Assembly (NCBI RefSeq): GCF_005848555.1
Contig: NZ_CP040518.1
Coordinates: 805,001 to 869,000, forward strand
Length of the DNA stretch: 64,000 bases
Direction of reading: 5' to 3'
Origin: Blautia sp. SC05B48
Lineage (GTDB): Bacteria; Bacillota; Clostridia; Lachnospirales; Lachnospiraceae
Notes under the pieces: generated by a model
The model's input: only the letters and a program-made list of their open reading frames with translations
Told to the model about the DNA's origin: nothing
The model's database searches: none
Program-made: the position numbers and the translations under genes
Part shown: positions 1-8,296 of the stretch, in pieces
Layout of the letters: each line of letters begins with the position of its first letter
Numbering within the stretch: the first letter of the stretch is position 1

Positions 1-42
1 AAGCAGGACCAGCACAGCCAGTCCAAGCCATGTCCAGTTCAT
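1..42 (-). CDS. N-terminus of a membrane protein, possibly CvpA family (partial)
   Basis: A start codon at 42 opens a frame that runs off the window edge after 14 residues, beginning MNWTWLGLAVLVLL. A GGGGG ribosome site lies just upstream. The residues are a hydrophobic first membrane segment. A CvpA-like colicin V production/septal membrane protein often follows DUF5711 genes in Lachnospiraceae, so that identity is inferred from context and this short segment only. Confidence 0.5.
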   Translation of the reverse strand, partial: MNWTWLGLAVLVLL

Positions 43-52
43 ATCTGCCCCC

Positions 53-1285
53 TTAACTGAATTTTATGGTGCTGACACCTGTATCCAGTACCATAAGATA
101 TTTATTCCATCCGATCTTAAAGAAATCTCGGATCGTTCCATCTACATTTCCGGCATATTTCTGTACACCACGGCTGTTCATCACGCAGATCTGCGAGCTG
201 TTATACATGATGATATTATCTCCGCTCATTTTTATAGTCGTATATGGAATATTGAAATTTTTACGGAATTTCAGCTGTCCGCTCATATTATAGACTTCCA
301 TTGTATACAGATCATCTTTATTATTGTTTTTAAATACCAGGCCAATCCTGTCATCACTGAAAAATGTACTTACGATCTCCTGTTTTACATTGACTGTTTT
401 GCTTTCTTTGGGGATCTGATTTCCCTGATAAGTAGAAAATCCGTCATCTCGCAAAGCAATATACTTACTGTCACTGATACATTCCACCTGCGGGATCACT
501 ACATTCTCATAGGTATAACCACTTACGATCCGATCATCCTCATTCTGTCCTACATCCCCATAATTATAAAATGCCACATAGCTGGTAGTCTTGCTTCCAT
601 CAACATACTGGAATGTTACCATCATCACTCCGTTATCAGACACTGCTACATCCATGGGATATCCCGGATCATCGATCTTAGTTAGATTTTCCGCGACCAG
701 ACTGCCATCCGGATTATAAAAATTGATCCAGGTATTATCATCATTGTCCAGGATCACGGCAACCATTCCATTCGATGCGATCCGCACTTTTACAATAGAA
801 TAAGACGTTGTTACAGTTCCGGTCACACCTTTTTTGTCGCAGATATAAAGCGATGTTCCCTCGCTGTCTGCAACAACCGCCCTGCTTCCATTCACATCTG
901 CAATAGGATTCTGCATTGTATAGGTTTCATTCCAGATGGTATTCATGCTGTTGTCCACAACAGATACTCCATCAGGACTGTATCTCAGGATATCTCCATC
1001 CATGTCCACATACTGTGTGGAAACAACATCTTCCTGTTCGCTTGTATTTAATACTTTATAGCTGTGATAGCTTCTTTTTTCTGCATAAAGAAAAACCAGG
1101 CAGACTGCAGCAGCGATCACTGCCGCTGTGATCACCTTTTTTCCCTTTCTTGAAATTCTTCGGTGATGAGAAGTTCTCCCGTAGTGAGAGCCTTCCTGCG
1201 CAGCCTGTTCCTGTGCAAGCCTGGCTTTTTGCCTCATCAGCTTTTTACGCTTTTGTTTTTTCTGTATTTTTTTTATGATATTCAC
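53..1285 (-). CDS. DUF5711-like membrane-anchored beta-propeller protein
   Basis: A 410-residue protein with a very basic N-terminus (about residues 5-50), one membrane segment near residues 50-68 and a long extracytoplasmic part. The outer part contains repeated short strand-rich units with aspartate- and glycine-rich turns, as in a WD40/PQQ-like propeller. This layout matches the DUF5711 family of Clostridia, whose function is unknown. The start is GTG at 1285, with AAGGGA seven bases upstream. It sits 66 bp downstream of the LysM gene and just before a probable CvpA gene, so an envelope role is likely. The family name is recalled from the overall pattern, not searched. Confidence 0.65.
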   Translation of the reverse strand: MNIIKKIQKKQKRKKLMRQKARLAQEQAAQEGSHYGRTSHHRRISRKGKKVITAAVIAAAVCLVFLYAEKRSYHSYKVLNTSEQEDVVSTQYVDMDGDILRYSPDGVSVVDNSMNTIWNETYTMQNPIADVNGSRAVVADSEGTSLYICDKKGVTGTVTTSYSIVKVRIASNGMVAVILDNDDNTWINFYNPDGSLVAENLTKIDDPGYPMDVAVSDNGVMMVTFQYVDGSKTTSYVAFYNYGDVGQNEDDRIVSGYTYENVVIPQVECISDSKYIALRDDGFSTYQGNQIPKESKTVNVKQEIVSTFFSDDRIGLVFKNNNKDDLYTMEVYNMSGQLKFRKNFNIPYTTIKMSGDNIIMYNSSQICVMNSRGVQKYAGNVDGTIRDFFKIGWNKYLMVLDTGVSTIKFS

Positions 1286-1351
1286 AACCGTATCCCTTAC
1301 CTTAAGTATTTTATTTTGTAATTGGTTTTCCAGTTATTATAGCACACTCCA

Positions 1352-2629
1352 TCAGGGTAGTACAATTACCTGCCCGGGATAAATGATCTCATTGGCAGAA
1401 ATTCCGTTTAATGCACAGATCTGTTCCATCGCATCTACAGTGCCATAGCGGTTCAGACTGATCTGATACAAGGTATCTCCCGGGCGGATCACATAAGTTT
1501 CCCCCGGATTTTCTGCTGCCACTGAAGTCTCTTCTGTTTTTTTCTCTTCTGTTTTTTTCTCTTCTGTTTTATTATCTTTTTTTTGCGTTGCTTCTGAAAC
1601 AGACTGTTTTTTTGAACTTCGAGGTTCCGGTGTTATTGAGATTTTTTCTCTTTTCTGCGTGGTTTCCGTCGGGACCGGAGTTCCCCGCACAGCTTCCTGC
1701 GTCTGTACCGGTTTTTGTGTCTGCACCGGTTTCTGCGTCTGCACCGCCTTTGGCGAAACCGATACACTCCGCACCGGTTCTGTTACTGCAGGTGTTATCT
1801 GCACCACCGAAGCAGAAGCGGCGCGATAATCTTCCGGAACCTCTGTTTTTTCCTGCTGATTCCGATAAAAGCCCACTCCAGCCACAAGAACTGCCAGTGC
1901 CAAACACACCGTAGCCGCATAAGAAAAAACAGAAGTTTTCTCTTCTCCCCGTTCCTCCGGATTTTTACTGTCTATGATCTTTCTGAAATTTCTGACAGCC
2001 CTGTCCTCCACTTCCTCGGATGCTTCTCCGCCCTCTTTCTGGCTGCGTTCGATCATATACGTCTGCATCTGAGAATTTTTCTCATAATAAATATAATATC
2101 CGCTCAGTTTTGCCATCATGCCGCCATCATAACGGAAAAAAGCATCCTCCCGTTCTCCAGGATCCATCAGCATCAGGATCTTTTCCCCTCCGAAATGTCT
2201 GAGATGTACTTTCACAAAAAGCTCCGTGATCTCCATTGCTATCTGAGGCTGTGCAAAAAACCATCCCACGATCTCCTGCTCCGGAAAATACTGATCCTTA
2301 TCCTCCTGCAGTTTCTGCCAGAGTTTTTCCGAAAAGTCAATATGTTCTGCCGCAGCCTCCATGCCGTCTGCTGCAATGGCACCTTTTATAAAAATACAGG
2401 TCATATCTGCAGTCCATTGAATTTCACCTGTAAGTACCGCCACACTTCCCTGGCCTTCCGGCTTTTCATCTTCTGCCAGGCTGCAGAGAAATGTGTATAC
2501 ATAATCTTCTATATAAATCCTGTAATCTCCGTTCGCCAGCCCGATCTGCCTTACATTTCTAGGCATGGAAAACGATTCCTGTGCGGCTTCCTGTTCTGTT
2601 GTGTCCTCCTTATAAATGACTTCTATCAT
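1352..2629 (-). CDS. LysM protein with degenerate MPN/JAB-like N-terminal domain
   Basis: A 425-residue protein. Residues about 60-190 resemble an MPN (JAB1/JAMM) fold: a segment reading VGWFFAQP stands where active members have GWYHSHP, followed by a helix and a strand ending LMDP. The metal-binding histidines are absent. One membrane segment follows at about 235-256, then a Pro/Thr/Gln linker with VQTQKP repeats (about 265-375). A C-terminal LysM domain (about 379-425, YVIRPGDTLYQIS) would bind peptidoglycan. The protein is therefore probably anchored with its LysM outside and the MPN-like part in the cytoplasm. The start ATG has GGGGTG upstream. Function is unknown. Confidence 0.75.
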   Translation of the reverse strand: MIEVIYKEDTTEQEAAQESFSMPRNVRQIGLANGDYRIYIEDYVYTFLCSLAEDEKPEGQGSVAVLTGEIQWTADMTCIFIKGAIAADGMEAAAEHIDFSEKLWQKLQEDKDQYFPEQEIVGWFFAQPQIAMEITELFVKVHLRHFGGEKILMLMDPGEREDAFFRYDGGMMAKLSGYYIYYEKNSQMQTYMIERSQKEGGEASEEVEDRAVRNFRKIIDSKNPEERGEEKTSVFSYAATVCLALAVLVAGVGFYRNQQEKTEVPEDYRAASASVVQITPAVTEPVRSVSVSPKAVQTQKPVQTQKPVQTQEAVRGTPVPTETTQKREKISITPEPRSSKKQSVSEATQKKDNKTEEKKTEEKKTEETSVAAENPGETYVIRPGDTLYQISLNRYGTVDAMEQICALNGISANEIIYPGQVIVLP

Positions 2630-2762
2630 CTCATATCACCCCTTCTGTCCAAGCATAGCACAGTAAAAATGCGGATTTTAGCAGAATGTAAGAGTCTGTC
2701 CACAGAATTTAGCGACAGATTCCGCACCATGCATATTTTCCCTTTTTTCAGGATATGATAGA

Positions 2763-3374
2763 GTGAAAAAAGAATCGAGGTTTCTCATGGCTTTTTACAT
2801 TGATGCCGGAAAAAACGGTTCATCCGGCGAGATTGCTTATCTTCTGAAAAAATGCATTCTTCACTGTCCCAAAAAATGGACTGAGATCGTGTTTTTATGC
2901 ATTGGCAGTGATCGTGTTACCGGAGATTGTTTAGGCCCATATATCGGACACCTTCTTCATCCTCATGAAACCGGACATATTTTTGTCTACGGCACGCTTT
3001 CCTGCCCGGTCCATGCCCTGAACCTTGAAAAAACTTCATCGCTTATCACAAGGCTTCATCCACACGCCCTTGTAATCGCCATAGACGCTTCTCTTGGACA
3101 AAAAAAGCACCTGGGCTATGTGACCATTGGAAATGGTGCACTTTACCCAGGTGCTGGTGTTCAGAAAGATCTTCCACCTGTAGGGGACATCCATATCACC
3201 GGCATTGTAAATACTGCCGGAATCATGGAGCAGCTTACCCTGCAGACTACCCGGCTCTCCACCGTAGTAGCACTTGCAGATGTGATTGCCTGCGGAATCC
3301 TTAAGATACTTCCTGCAGAAACAGACTTATCCCCTGTTGATCTTGATTATACGAACTCCTTGATCTGCTTATAG
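2763..3374 (+). CDS. yyaC: YyaC/DUF1256 spore protease-like protein
   Basis: A 203-residue protein of the DUF1256/YyaC family, found in endospore formers and related in fold to the GPR and hydrogenase-maturation proteases. The recognisable core is CIGSDRVTGDCLGPYIG, with a conserved Asp and Gly-rich turn, followed by VYGTLSCPVHALNL and VIAIDASLG. The start is uncertain: GTG at 2763 has AGGA nine bases upstream, while an in-frame ATG at 2787 has GAGG at ideal spacing and gives 195 residues. The last 28 bp overlap the 3' end of the convergent transketolase C-subunit gene. The gene supports a sporulating host. Confidence 0.88.
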   Translation: MKKESRFLMAFYIDAGKNGSSGEIAYLLKKCILHCPKKWTEIVFLCIGSDRVTGDCLGPYIGHLLHPHETGHIFVYGTLSCPVHALNLEKTSSLITRLHPHALVIAIDASLGQKKHLGYVTIGNGALYPGAGVQKDLPPVGDIHITGIVNTAGIMEQLTLQTTRLSTVVALADVIACGILKILPAETDLSPVDLDYTNSLICL

Positions 3375-4285
3375 ATACCCTCTGCATCGAGACCGTATTT
3401 ATGAAGAAGCTCTAATGCCGGACCGGACTCACCGAATACATCATGGATTCCGATACGTTTAACCGGTACCGGTGCCTTCTCAGCCAGGCACTCGCATACA
3501 GCTCCGCCAAGACCGCCGATGATGGAATGCTCCTCAACAGTTACAACCTTGCCGGTTTCTTTGGCAGCTGCAACAACAAGGTCCTCATCCAGAGGCTTGA
3601 TGGTATGGATATTGATCACTTTTGCATCGATTCCGTCTGCTGCAAGCTTCTCAGCTGCTTCAAGAGTCGGTGCAACACAAAGTCCGTTTGCGATGATGGT
3701 AAGATCTTTTCCCTCGCGGAGAACGATGCCCTTACCAAGCTCAAATTTATAATCCGGTCTGTCATTGATAACCGGAACAGCAAGACGTCCGAATCTCATG
3801 TATACCGGTCCCTGATGCTCGTAAGCAGCAGCAACCATAGCTTTTGCTTCGATATCATCAGAAGGACTTGCAACGACCATGCCCGGAATCACTCTCATCA
3901 GGGCAAAATCCTCCAGGCACTGATGTGTGGCGCCGTCTTCACCTACAGAAATACCGCCGTGAGTTGCTCCGATCTTTACATTCAGCTTCGGATATCCGAT
4001 GGAGTTGCGAACCTGCTCATAAGCACGTCCTGCTGCAAACATTGCAAAAGTACTTGCAAAGGGAACCTTACCTGTGGAAGCGATTCCTGCTGCAATGCCC
4101 ATCATGTTGCACTCTGCGATACCGCAGTCAATGTGACGCTCCGGGAATTCTTTTTTAAACATACCTGTCTGTGTAGCTGCAGCAAGGTCAGCGTCAAGAA
4201 CGATAAGATCCTCGTGTTTTTTTCCTAATTCTATGAGGGCACTGCCGTAGCTTGCTCTCGTTGCGATTTTCTTTACTTCTGACAT
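3347..4285 (-). CDS. Transketolase, C-terminal subunit
   Basis: A 312-residue protein corresponding to the pyrimidine-binding and C-terminal domains of transketolase (DXS/TktB-like). It shows DADLAAATQT near the N-terminus, the FPERHIDCGIAECNMMGIAAG segment holding the catalytic glutamate that activates thiamine diphosphate, and GATHGGISVGEDGATHQ. With the N-subunit it transfers two-carbon ketol units between pentose-, heptulose- and triose-phosphates in the cytoplasm. The start overlaps the end of the N-subunit gene by 13 bp, so the two are translationally coupled. The 3' end overlaps yyaC on the other strand. Confidence 0.96.
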   Translation of the reverse strand: MSEVKKIATRASYGSALIELGKKHEDLIVLDADLAAATQTGMFKKEFPERHIDCGIAECNMMGIAAGIASTGKVPFASTFAMFAAGRAYEQVRNSIGYPKLNVKIGATHGGISVGEDGATHQCLEDFALMRVIPGMVVASPSDDIEAKAMVAAAYEHQGPVYMRFGRLAVPVINDRPDYKFELGKGIVLREGKDLTIIANGLCVAPTLEAAEKLAADGIDAKVINIHTIKPLDEDLVVAAAKETGKVVTVEEHSIIGGLGGAVCECLAEKAPVPVKRIGIHDVFGESGPALELLHKYGLDAEGIYKQIKEFV

Positions 4286-5112
4286 AATGCTTCACCTACC
4301 TTCTCCAGATCTTCCATTGCCTGTGCATACTGCTCGTCATTCGGAGCTTTTCCGTGCCAGCCTACTGCGTTCTCCATGTAGGAAACGCCTTTACCTTTTA
4401 CTGTTTTCATGATGATAGCTGTCGGCATACCCTTTGTAGCTCTTGCCTCATCAAAAGCAGCCTTCAGCTGATCCATATCGTTGCCGTCCGCAACATTGAT
4501 CACATGGAAATTGAAAGCTTCAAATTTCTTGTCGATCGGATATGGGGAGCATACATCTGCAATGTCACCATCGATCTGAAGTCCATTGTTATCTACGATC
4601 ACAACCAGGTTGTCCAGTTTACGGAAGCCTGCAAACATAGCTGCCTCCCACACCTGGCCTTCCTCGATCTCACCATCACCCAGCAGTGTATATACTCGAT
4701 AATCATCATCACTGAGTTTGGCAGAAAGAGCCATACCTGCTGCTGCAGAGATTCCCTGACCAAGAGAACCGCTGGACATATCAACGCCCGGAATATGCTT
4801 CATATCCGGATGTCCCTGAAGATAGGAGCCCAGATGACGAAGTGTTTTCAGATCCTCTTTTGGAAAATACCCTCTCTCTGCAAGTACAGAATAGAGTCCC
4901 GGTGCTGTATGTCCTTTAGAAAGGACAAAACGGTCACGGTCTGCCTTCTTAGGATCCTTCGGATCGATGTTCATCTCTTCAAAATATAAATAGGTGAACA
5001 CGTCTGCTGCAGAAAGGGATCCGCCCGGATGGCCGGCCTTTGCTGCATGGACTGCTGTTACGATATCCTTGCGGACTTCGTTGGCAACTTTCTGAAGTTC
5101 TAACTTATCCAT
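4273..5112 (-). CDS. Transketolase, N-terminal subunit
   Basis: A 279-residue protein equal to the thiamine-diphosphate/PP domain of transketolase. Visible motifs are AAKAGHPGGSLSAAD near residue 25, SKGHTAPGLY, and the diphosphate/Mg2+ site GDGEIEEGQVWEAAMFA followed by DNNGLQIDG. It works as a heteromer with the downstream C-subunit; split transketolases are usual in Clostridia. The RBS AAGGAGA lies upstream of ATG 5112, and the gene follows the aldolase gene by 66 bp in the same operon. Confidence 0.96.
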   Translation of the reverse strand: MDKLELQKVANEVRKDIVTAVHAAKAGHPGGSLSAADVFTYLYFEEMNIDPKDPKKADRDRFVLSKGHTAPGLYSVLAERGYFPKEDLKTLRHLGSYLQGHPDMKHIPGVDMSSGSLGQGISAAAGMALSAKLSDDDYRVYTLLGDGEIEEGQVWEAAMFAGFRKLDNLVVIVDNNGLQIDGDIADVCSPYPIDKKFEAFNFHVINVADGNDMDQLKAAFDEARATKGMPTAIIMKTVKGKGVSYMENAVGWHGKAPNDEQYAQAMEDLEKVGEALCQK

Positions 5113-5178
5113 GTTATTAATGTCTCCTTTTTAGTGCCCTGCTGTTCACAGGGAATTTGTATATAAAAGAGGTTTCGA

Positions 5179-5832
5179 TCACTCACCGAATACTGCCTTG
5201 TAATCAGCCTGGAATTTAGCGATACCTGCATCTGTCAGCGGATGATGTGTCATCTGCTCAATTACCTTGAACGGTACCGTAGCGATATCTGCGCCTGCAA
5301 GTGCACATGCAGTTACATGCATTGGATGACGAACGCTTGCTGCGATGATCTCTGTCGGGATATCTGCAACTGCAAACATCTCAGCGATCTGCTGGATCAG
5401 CTCAACGCCATCTGTGGAGATGTCATCCAGTCTTCCAAGGAACGGAGATACATATGTAGCACCTGCTCTTGCTGCAAGAAGTGCCTGGTTAGCAGAAAAG
5501 ATCAGAGTAACGTTTGTCTTGATCCCCTCAGAGGAAAGAACCTTAACTGCCTTCAGTCCCTCTGTTGTCATAGGAATCTTAACAACCATGTTCGGATGGA
5601 TCGCTGCAATCTCACGTCCCTCACGGATCATTCCCTCAGCATCTGTTGTGGTAGCTTTAACCTCACCGCTGATCGGTCCGTCAACGATCGTTGTGATCTC
5701 TTTGATCACCTCGTTGAAGTCTCTTCCTTCTTTGGCGATCAGAGACGGGTTTGTTGTAACTCCACAGATAACTCCCATGTCATTTGCTTCTCTGATATCC
5801 TCTACTTTAGCTGTGTCGATAAAAAATTTCAT
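5179..5832 (-). CDS. fsa: Fructose-6-phosphate aldolase / transaldolase (small TalC type)
   Basis: A 217-residue protein, the usual length of the FSA/TalC subfamily and shorter than classical transaldolases. It starts [29 protein letters not shown] carries the conserved TTNPSL motif, and KTNVTLIFS holds the lysine-containing active-site strand. It either transfers dihydroxyacetone between sugar phosphates or cleaves fructose-6-phosphate; the sequence alone does not decide. As first gene of the operon with the two transketolase subunits it completes a non-oxidative pentose-phosphate module. AGGAGG precedes the start. Confidence 0.93.
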   Translation of the reverse strand: MKFFIDTAKVEDIREANDMGVICGVTTNPSLIAKEGRDFNEVIKEITTIVDGPISGEVKATTTDAEGMIREGREIAAIHPNMVVKIPMTTEGLKAVKVLSSEGIKTNVTLIFSANQALLAARAGATYVSPFLGRLDDISTDGVELIQQIAEMFAVADIPTEIIAASVRHPMHVTACALAGADIATVPFKVIEQMTHHPLTDAGIAKFQADYKAVFGE

Positions 5833-5877
5833 TGTTTTTTCCTCCTGTTTACGTTCGTTCTTTTTCTTGATGATTCC

Positions 5878-5905
5878 ATTATAACAAACTCATTGTGAGG
5901 GTCAA
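5878..5905 (-). promoter_or_regulatory. Sigma-A-type promoter for the fsa-transketolase operon
   Basis: On the minus strand TTGACC (5905-5900) and TATAAT (5883-5878) are separated by 16 bp, about 45 bp upstream of the fsa start codon. It is the only strong match in this intergenic region. Confidence 0.7.
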
Positions 5906-6106
5906 GACACCTGTTTTTTATTAATAAATATTTTATTAATAAAATAATATTTTATTAATAGTGCCTGTCAATTTTTTCACCCAAAACAGCTTCTTTCCAT
6001 TTTCCTCAATTCGAATATCGCCGTAATTATCGTAGCTAACAAGGTTTCTATTCAAATGTGTCATGGAAACTCTCTCTATATATTATTATTAATAATTTTT
6101 GCGCCA

Positions 6107-7234
6107 TTATTTATTTTTCTGTTCATCAGACTGGTTTCTGTCCAGTCTTGCATACCCCGTCGTGCGGCGCTTGATCAGCTTCGGGGTATATTCGATATTA
6201 TACAGGCTGGCAGGTCTTTCATCCAGGTAAAATTTATCATTCATGTCGATCTTACGGATGATGATGTCACAGGCATCTCTTCCCTTCAGCGCAACAAAAT
6301 GATCAATGGTTGTCAGGGAGATCCTGCGGATGCCGGAATAAAAAATATTATCGCACCCTATGACAGAAACATCCTTTGGAACGTGTATCCTCATTTCGTG
6401 CAGCGCATCAATGGCACCTATGGCCATCATGTCATTCTGTCCTGCGATAGCCGTAAATTTCTGTCCTTCCTGGAGAAGTTCCATGGTCAGCTCGTAGCCC
6501 ATGGCATACTCGGAATCCATCCGCGGGATCTTTCTGTCATTGGACTCATCTGCCGCCTTGATGAGCACATGATCCTTTTTTCCCTCTTTTTCAAACTCGC
6601 GGACAAAGCCCTCCACACGCTTGGAGCGCTGCCACTGCCGTCTGGTAAGAGGAGGCGTGATAAATGCCACATCCGTGTGCCCCAGATCAAGAAGATGTCT
6701 GGCCATCAGCCTTCCTACCACTGTGTTGTCCTGATTGATAGCATCTACCGTGGTTGTTTTTTCCTTGTTGCTGATGATGACCAGCGGTGTTTCTTTTGCG
6801 ATCTTTTCTACCTGATGCTGGAAATCCGGATGAGGATTGCAGGTATAGATGATCCCTGCCGGCCGCATGGTCTGCATCATACGGAGATATTTTTCTTCCA
6901 GCCCCGCGTCGCGCTGGGTGTTGCAGATAAATACCCCATATCCCTGCTCATTGGCCACAGCCTCGATTCCCTGAAGCAGCAGTACATAATAGGGGCTGGT
7001 GAGTGTGGGGCAGAAAACAACGATCAGCTTTTCTTTTCTGTCAGCTTTGTGTTTCCGACGTCCGGGAAGCTCATAGCCAAGCTCTCTGGCCGCCTGCTCC
7101 ACCCGCTCCACAGTTTCTCTCGAAAAAGAAACATTATATTTCCGGTTCAGCACCATGGATACAGTTGCCTGGGAAACGCCTGCTCGTGCTGCCACATCCG
7201 ATGAGGTTGCTTTCTTTTTTGCCACCAGTCTCAC
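6107..7234 (-). CDS. LacI-family transcriptional regulator
   Basis: A 375-residue repressor. Residues about 8-30 form the LacI helix-turn-helix (SSDVAARAGVSQATVSMVLN) followed by the hinge helix. The rest is a periplasmic-binding-protein-like effector domain containing VVFCPTLTSPYY, GIIYTCNPHPDF, ITPPLTRRQWQRS and VSVIGCDNIFYSGI. The effector is probably a sugar or sugar phosphate, not identifiable here. It lies upstream of and in the same direction as the fsa-transketolase operon, but with its own AT-rich gap of 274 bp, so control of that operon is possible but unproven. Confidence 0.92.
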   Translation of the reverse strand: MRLVAKKKATSSDVAARAGVSQATVSMVLNRKYNVSFSRETVERVEQAARELGYELPGRRKHKADRKEKLIVVFCPTLTSPYYVLLLQGIEAVANEQGYGVFICNTQRDAGLEEKYLRMMQTMRPAGIIYTCNPHPDFQHQVEKIAKETPLVIISNKEKTTTVDAINQDNTVVGRLMARHLLDLGHTDVAFITPPLTRRQWQRSKRVEGFVREFEKEGKKDHVLIKAADESNDRKIPRMDSEYAMGYELTMELLQEGQKFTAIAGQNDMMAIGAIDALHEMRIHVPKDVSVIGCDNIFYSGIRRISLTTIDHFVALKGRDACDIIIRKIDMNDKFYLDERPASLYNIEYTPKLIKRRTTGYARLDRNQSDEQKNK

Positions 7235-7312
7235 CTCCTTTATAACCCGGGGAAATTTCCTGGCTGCTTATCACTTTTTGCAATCTCTCAGAAAATTTTT
7301 CACCTGATCTGG

Positions 7313-7909
7313 TTAAAGCTCCACTCTTCCCTCCAGTGCCCGGAGAAGTGTCACCTCATCAATATACTCCAGATCACCGCCCACCGGAACTCCGCTGGCG
7401 ATACGGCTTACTTTGATCCCGGTCGGTTTGATCAGCTTACTGATGTACATAGCTGTCGTTTCGCCTTCAAGACTGGAATTGGTTGCCACAATAACTTCCT
7501 TTACATCCCCCTGAAGGCGCTTCATCAGCTCCTTCAGTTTGATATCATCCGGCCCGATCCCAAGCATCGGGGAGATTGCACCATGAAGTACATGATATAC
7601 ACCGTCAAATTTACCTGTTTTCTCATATGCTGCCAGATCCCTGGTATTCTCAACCACCATGATAGTGCTGTGATCTCTTTTGGGATTGGCGCAGATCGGA
7701 CAAAGCTCCTGGTCAGTCAGCGTGTAACAGCACTTACAGTACTGAACATTCTGCCTTGCATCGGTAATGGAGGCGGTCAGCTGCTCTACCTGGTCCTTCG
7801 GCATATTCATGATATGAAATGCAAGACGCTGGGCAGATTTGGCTCCGATTCCCGGAAGATGGGAAAGCTGCTCAATAAGTTTATTGATATGGCTGCTGTA
7901 ATATTCCAT
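7313..7909 (-). CDS. recR: Recombination mediator protein RecR
   Basis: A 198-residue RecR. It has the N-terminal helix-hairpin-helix (LSHLPGIGAKSAQRLAFHI), a four-cysteine zinc finger near residues 57-72 (CKCCYTLTDQELCPIC), and a Toprim domain containing VVENTRDLAAYEKTG and GETTAMYISKLI. RecR acts with RecF/RecO to load RecA onto gapped DNA. The start codon shares one base with the ybaB stop (TGATG), the conserved dnaX-ybaB-recR arrangement. Confidence 0.98.
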   Translation of the reverse strand: MEYYSSHINKLIEQLSHLPGIGAKSAQRLAFHIMNMPKDQVEQLTASITDARQNVQYCKCCYTLTDQELCPICANPKRDHSTIMVVENTRDLAAYEKTGKFDGVYHVLHGAISPMLGIGPDDIKLKELMKRLQGDVKEVIVATNSSLEGETTAMYISKLIKPTGIKVSRIASGVPVGGDLEYIDEVTLLRALEGRVEL

Positions 7910-8265
7910 CAGAAAGGAAGACCTCCGCCAAGACCACCAAGGCCGCCTGTGAGTTTGGACATCACTGCTGCTGACTCGGACTCAACCTGACGGAGCGCCT
8001 CATTTGTTGCTGCCGCGATCATGTCCTCAAGCATCTCGATATCATCCGGATCTACCGCTTCCTCGGAAAGTGTGACCTTTGTTATTTCACGTTTACCGGA
8101 AACTGTAACGGAAACAGCTCCGCCGCCTACTGTTGCTGTAAACTCTTTTTCCTCAAGAGCTTTCTGGTTTTCTTCCATCTGACGCTGCATTTTCTGCGCC
8201 TGTTTCATAAGATTGTTCATGTTTCCCGGCATACCCATGCCAGGAAATCCACCTCTTTTTGCCAT
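7909..8265 (-). CDS. ybaB: YbaB/EbfC nucleoid-associated protein
   Basis: A 118-residue protein from MAKRGGFPG, with a Gly/Met/Asn-rich N-terminus, a coiled-coil segment ([23 protein letters not shown]) and the YbaB strand core [38 protein letters not shown]. It binds DNA as a dimer. The ATG at 8265 was chosen because AGGAGG sits at proper spacing; upstream codons only read through the ribosome site. It lies between dnaX and recR as in most Firmicutes. Confidence 0.96.
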   Translation of the reverse strand: MAKRGGFPGMGMPGNMNNLMKQAQKMQRQMEENQKALEEKEFTATVGGGAVSVTVSGKREITKVTLSEEAVDPDDIEMLEDMIAAATNEALRQVESESAAVMSKLTGGLGGLGGGLPF

Positions 8266-8296
8266 AATACTTTCCTCCTGTTTTTTGTTTACGGAT

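Noticed and set aside
1715-2758. A 347-codon plus-strand open frame
   Set aside because: It is antisense to the LysM gene, has no ribosome site, and its composition is that of a shadow frame; the minus-strand protein has clear domains.
5918-5960. AT-rich TTATTAATA repeats as an origin or regulator array
   Set aside because: The repeats are short, simple-sequence and not regularly spaced; nothing beyond AT richness supports a function.
6056-7204. A 382-codon plus-strand open frame
   Set aside because: It lies opposite the LacI regulator, which has unmistakable motifs; no independent evidence supports the plus frame.
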